DNA from: an uncultured Alphaproteobacteria bacterium
GTDB lineage: Bacteria > Pseudomonadota > Alphaproteobacteria > Micavibrionales > Micavibrionaceae
Assembly (NCBI GenBank): GCA_937124505.1
Contig: CAKZKV010000252.1
Span: forward strand, 1-6,643
Direction: 5' to 3'
DNA: 6,643 nucleotides
Both the position numbers and the translations under genes were made by a program. Shown piece by piece: positions 5,431 to 6,643 of this stretch; position 1 is the stretch's first letter, and each line of letters opens with the position of its first letter. The notes beneath the pieces are model-generated. The model was not told the origin of the DNA and searched no databases. It saw nothing but the letters and a program-made list of their open reading frames with translations.

Positions 5431-6012
5431 ATGGACTCTTATATTCCTCTGGTTTTGGCATCTGCGTCTCCCCGGCGGCTTGATCTCCTCCGACAAATTG
5501 GCGTGACTCCGCAAAAAGTCATCAGTGCGGATATTAATGAAACCCCTTTAAAAAACGAAAAACCGGGAATGCTGGTCAATAGATTGGCGGCTGAAAAAGC
5601 CCGGACAGTCAGCGAGTCTGTAAAGGAAAAGGCTTATATTCTGGCGGCGGATACGGTGGTGGTCATGGGCGGCAAAGTGTTTGGGAAACCAGAAGATGAA
5701 TCAGAAGCCAGAGTCTTTCTGGAACGTCTGTCAGGCCGCAGCCATGATGTCGTGGGAGGGATTTCCCTGATGGCGCCGGACGGAACACAGATCAGTCGGG
5801 TTGTCACGACCAGGGTTAAAGTCAAACGTCTCACCGATCAGGAGATCGAGGCTTACCTTTCTTCCAATGAATGGCAGGGAAAGGCGGGCGGCTACGGAAT
5901 CCAAGGCCCCTTTGCCATGTATATCAAAGAAATTCATGGCTCTTACACCAATATTGTAGGCCTGTGTGTCTACAATACCCGGCAAATGCTGGTGGGACAG
6001 GGGTATCTATAA
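5431..6012 (+). CDS. maf: Maf family nucleoside triphosphate pyrophosphatase (YhdE-like)
   Basis: A cytoplasmic enzyme that hydrolyses non-canonical or excess nucleoside triphosphates to the monophosphate plus pyrophosphate; members have been linked to cell-division arrest. The 193 residues carry the defining motifs: LASASPRRLDLL near the N-terminus (substrate and phosphate binding), LAADTVVV with likely catalytic Asp74, FGKPEDESEARVFLERLSGR (84-103), and GGYGIQG...IHGSYTNIVGL. The last block (G-Y-x-I-Q-G with G-S-Y-x-N-I-V-G-L) fits the YhdE branch, active on dTTP/UTP, better than the YceF branch; this is inferred. The ATG at 5431 gives the normal N-terminus. A GTG at 5401 would add ten atypical residues overlapping infA. 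It lies in the infA - maf - RNase group. Confidence 0.95.
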   Translation: MDSYIPLVLASASPRRLDLLRQIGVTPQKVISADINETPLKNEKPGMLVNRLAAEKARTVSESVKEKAYILAADTVVVMGGKVFGKPEDESEARVFLERLSGRSHDVVGGISLMAPDGTQISRVVTTRVKVKRLTDQEIEAYLSSNEWQGKAGGYGIQGPFAMYIKEIHGSYTNIVGLCVYNTRQMLVGQGYL

Positions 6013-6016
6013 AAAC

Positions 6017-6142
6017 GTTCACGCGATAGCGAGAAATCTCCTGATTATTTTAGGGATTTCTCCTCCCGCAGGTCGTCGAAATGACAGAGGGTTAATTTGC
6101 TTTGCGGTTCGCAGCATTTTTCTTTGCGCTCTTTGCGTGAAC
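6017..6142. repeat. Compound intergenic repeat bounded by 8-base inverted repeats
   Basis: The outer arms are GTTCACGC (6017-6024) and GCGTGAAC (6135-6142), perfect reverse complements. Inside is a second inverted repeat: GAGAAATC (6031-6038) with GATTTCTC (6055-6062), extended by CCT/AGG past one bulged base, with a nine-base loop. After it comes CTCCCGCAGGTCGTCGAAATGACA (split at 6062-6085 by position), resembling the widespread intergenic family that reads GTCATTTCGA...GAGAAATCTC on the other strand. CTTTGCG occurs three times (6100-6106, 6122-6128, 6131-6137), recalling the TTCACGCAAAG-type intergenic repeats. No coding potential is evident. The resemblance to known families is from memory and needs a search. 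Confidence 0.6.
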
Positions 6143-6207
6143 AAAAATTAATAAGTGGCAAGATTTCACCCCTTCTCATTTCCTGTTTCTTCTATATCCT
6201 TACACTC

Positions 6208-6643
6208 ATGAATCATCTTGATATTATCATTGATGAAAGGCACGGGGCACTCTGGGCGGCGGCGGTGGATCAGAAGCGAAAGCTGTTTGCGCTGGAATGC
6301 GATACGCCGGGCGAGGAAATACGCTGGGGCTCTATTTTTCTGGGCAAGGTTGAAACCATTGATAAAAAGCTGGATGCCTGCTGGGTCAATCTGGGCGGAG
6401 ATTTAATGGGGCTGATGCCGCGCAAGGAATGGCCCGACCCCAATAAAGACCCGCACGCCGGGGATTTATTAATCGTGCAGGCCAAGACCGGCGTTACACA
6501 AAACCAGACCCCTGCGGACGAGCAGGATTTAATGCGCAAGGTTAGTATTGAGCCGAAAGTCACGCGCCTGTCCACCGATATCACCTTGCCGGGGCGTTAC
6601 CTGATTTACGCAGTCAAGGAAGCGGATAACCGTCTGTCCCGCC
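6208..6643 (+). CDS. Ribonuclease E/G family protein, N-terminal part (runs off the right edge)
   Basis: An endoribonuclease of the RNase E/G family, acting on single-stranded RNA in rRNA maturation and mRNA decay. Only 145 residues are present and the frame is open at the last base. The opening MNHLDIIIDERHGALWAAAV is followed by an S1-type RNA-binding region from about residue 40. It contains WGSIFLGKVETIDKKLDACW (40-59) and VNLGGDLMGLMP, which correspond to the family's G-x-I-Y-x-G-K-V and F-V-x-I-G blocks. The segment KVTRLSTDITLPGRYLIY (117-134) matches the conserved stretch after the S1 domain. The catalytic DNase-I-like part lies outside. The start ATG at 6208 lacks a Shine-Dalgarno sequence. 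The position after infA and maf is the usual one for the short alphaproteobacterial RNase E/G; whether it is Rne or Rng cannot be told from this fragment. Confidence 0.92.
   Translation, partial: MNHLDIIIDERHGALWAAAVDQKRKLFALECDTPGEEIRWGSIFLGKVETIDKKLDACWVNLGGDLMGLMPRKEWPDPNKDPHAGDLLIVQAKTGVTQNQTPADEQDLMRKVSIEPKVTRLSTDITLPGRYLIYAVKEADNRLSR

Noticed and set aside
6103..6125. TGCG-GTT-CGCA hairpin followed by TTTTT as a maf terminator
   Set aside because: The stem is only four base pairs and lies inside the repeat module; too weak to call.
6017..6142. CTTTGCG copies as a CRISPR array
   Set aside because: The copies are seven bases long with unequal short spacing; no CRISPR-like repeat or spacer structure.

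Overview
The window looks like a chromosomal stretch from an alphaproteobacterium. The signs are a DUF3576 lipoprotein near leuS, the run infA - maf - RNase E/G, a Porin_4-type porin, and a single-domain response regulator with the arginine-rich tail seen in alphaproteobacterial receivers. Genus cannot be fixed from sequence reading alone. No phage, plasmid, transposase or CRISPR signature was seen. Every gap between genes is shorter than 300 bases.

Left block (minus strand, 1-1720). Reading leftwards, there is a DUF3576 lipoprotein, then an unrecognised second lipoprotein, then the 5' end of leuS, which runs off the left edge. The 193-base gap between the two lipoprotein genes holds a match to the CtrA consensus TTAA-N7-TTAAC, reading toward the second lipoprotein and leuS.

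Centre (plus strand, 1721-3293). A divergent 251-base intergenic region carries a good sigma-70-type promoter for a 418-residue outer-membrane porin. The porin gene ends in a textbook intrinsic terminator with a UUCG tetraloop. Its threonine codons are only ACA or ACT, which suggests codon selection in a highly expressed gene.

Right block (plus strand, 3322-6643). First comes a YggS/PLPBP pyridoxal-phosphate homeostasis protein. It is followed by a two-gene signalling unit: a CheY-like receiver and a helical protein that resembles an Hpt domain but has Met where the phosphorylatable His should be. Then come translation factor IF-1, a Maf nucleotide pyrophosphatase and the N-terminal part of an RNase E/G-family endoribonuclease. 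The 195 bases between maf and the RNase gene hold a compound intergenic repeat bounded by 8-base inverted repeats.

Most genes are housekeeping: tRNA charging, translation initiation, RNA decay, nucleotide hygiene and PLP buffering. The less ordinary parts are the receiver/pseudo-Hpt pair, the CtrA-like site, the unrecognised lipoprotein and the intergenic repeat module. I did not find a clearly new multi-gene system. The receiver/pseudo-Hpt pair is the best candidate for undescribed biology.
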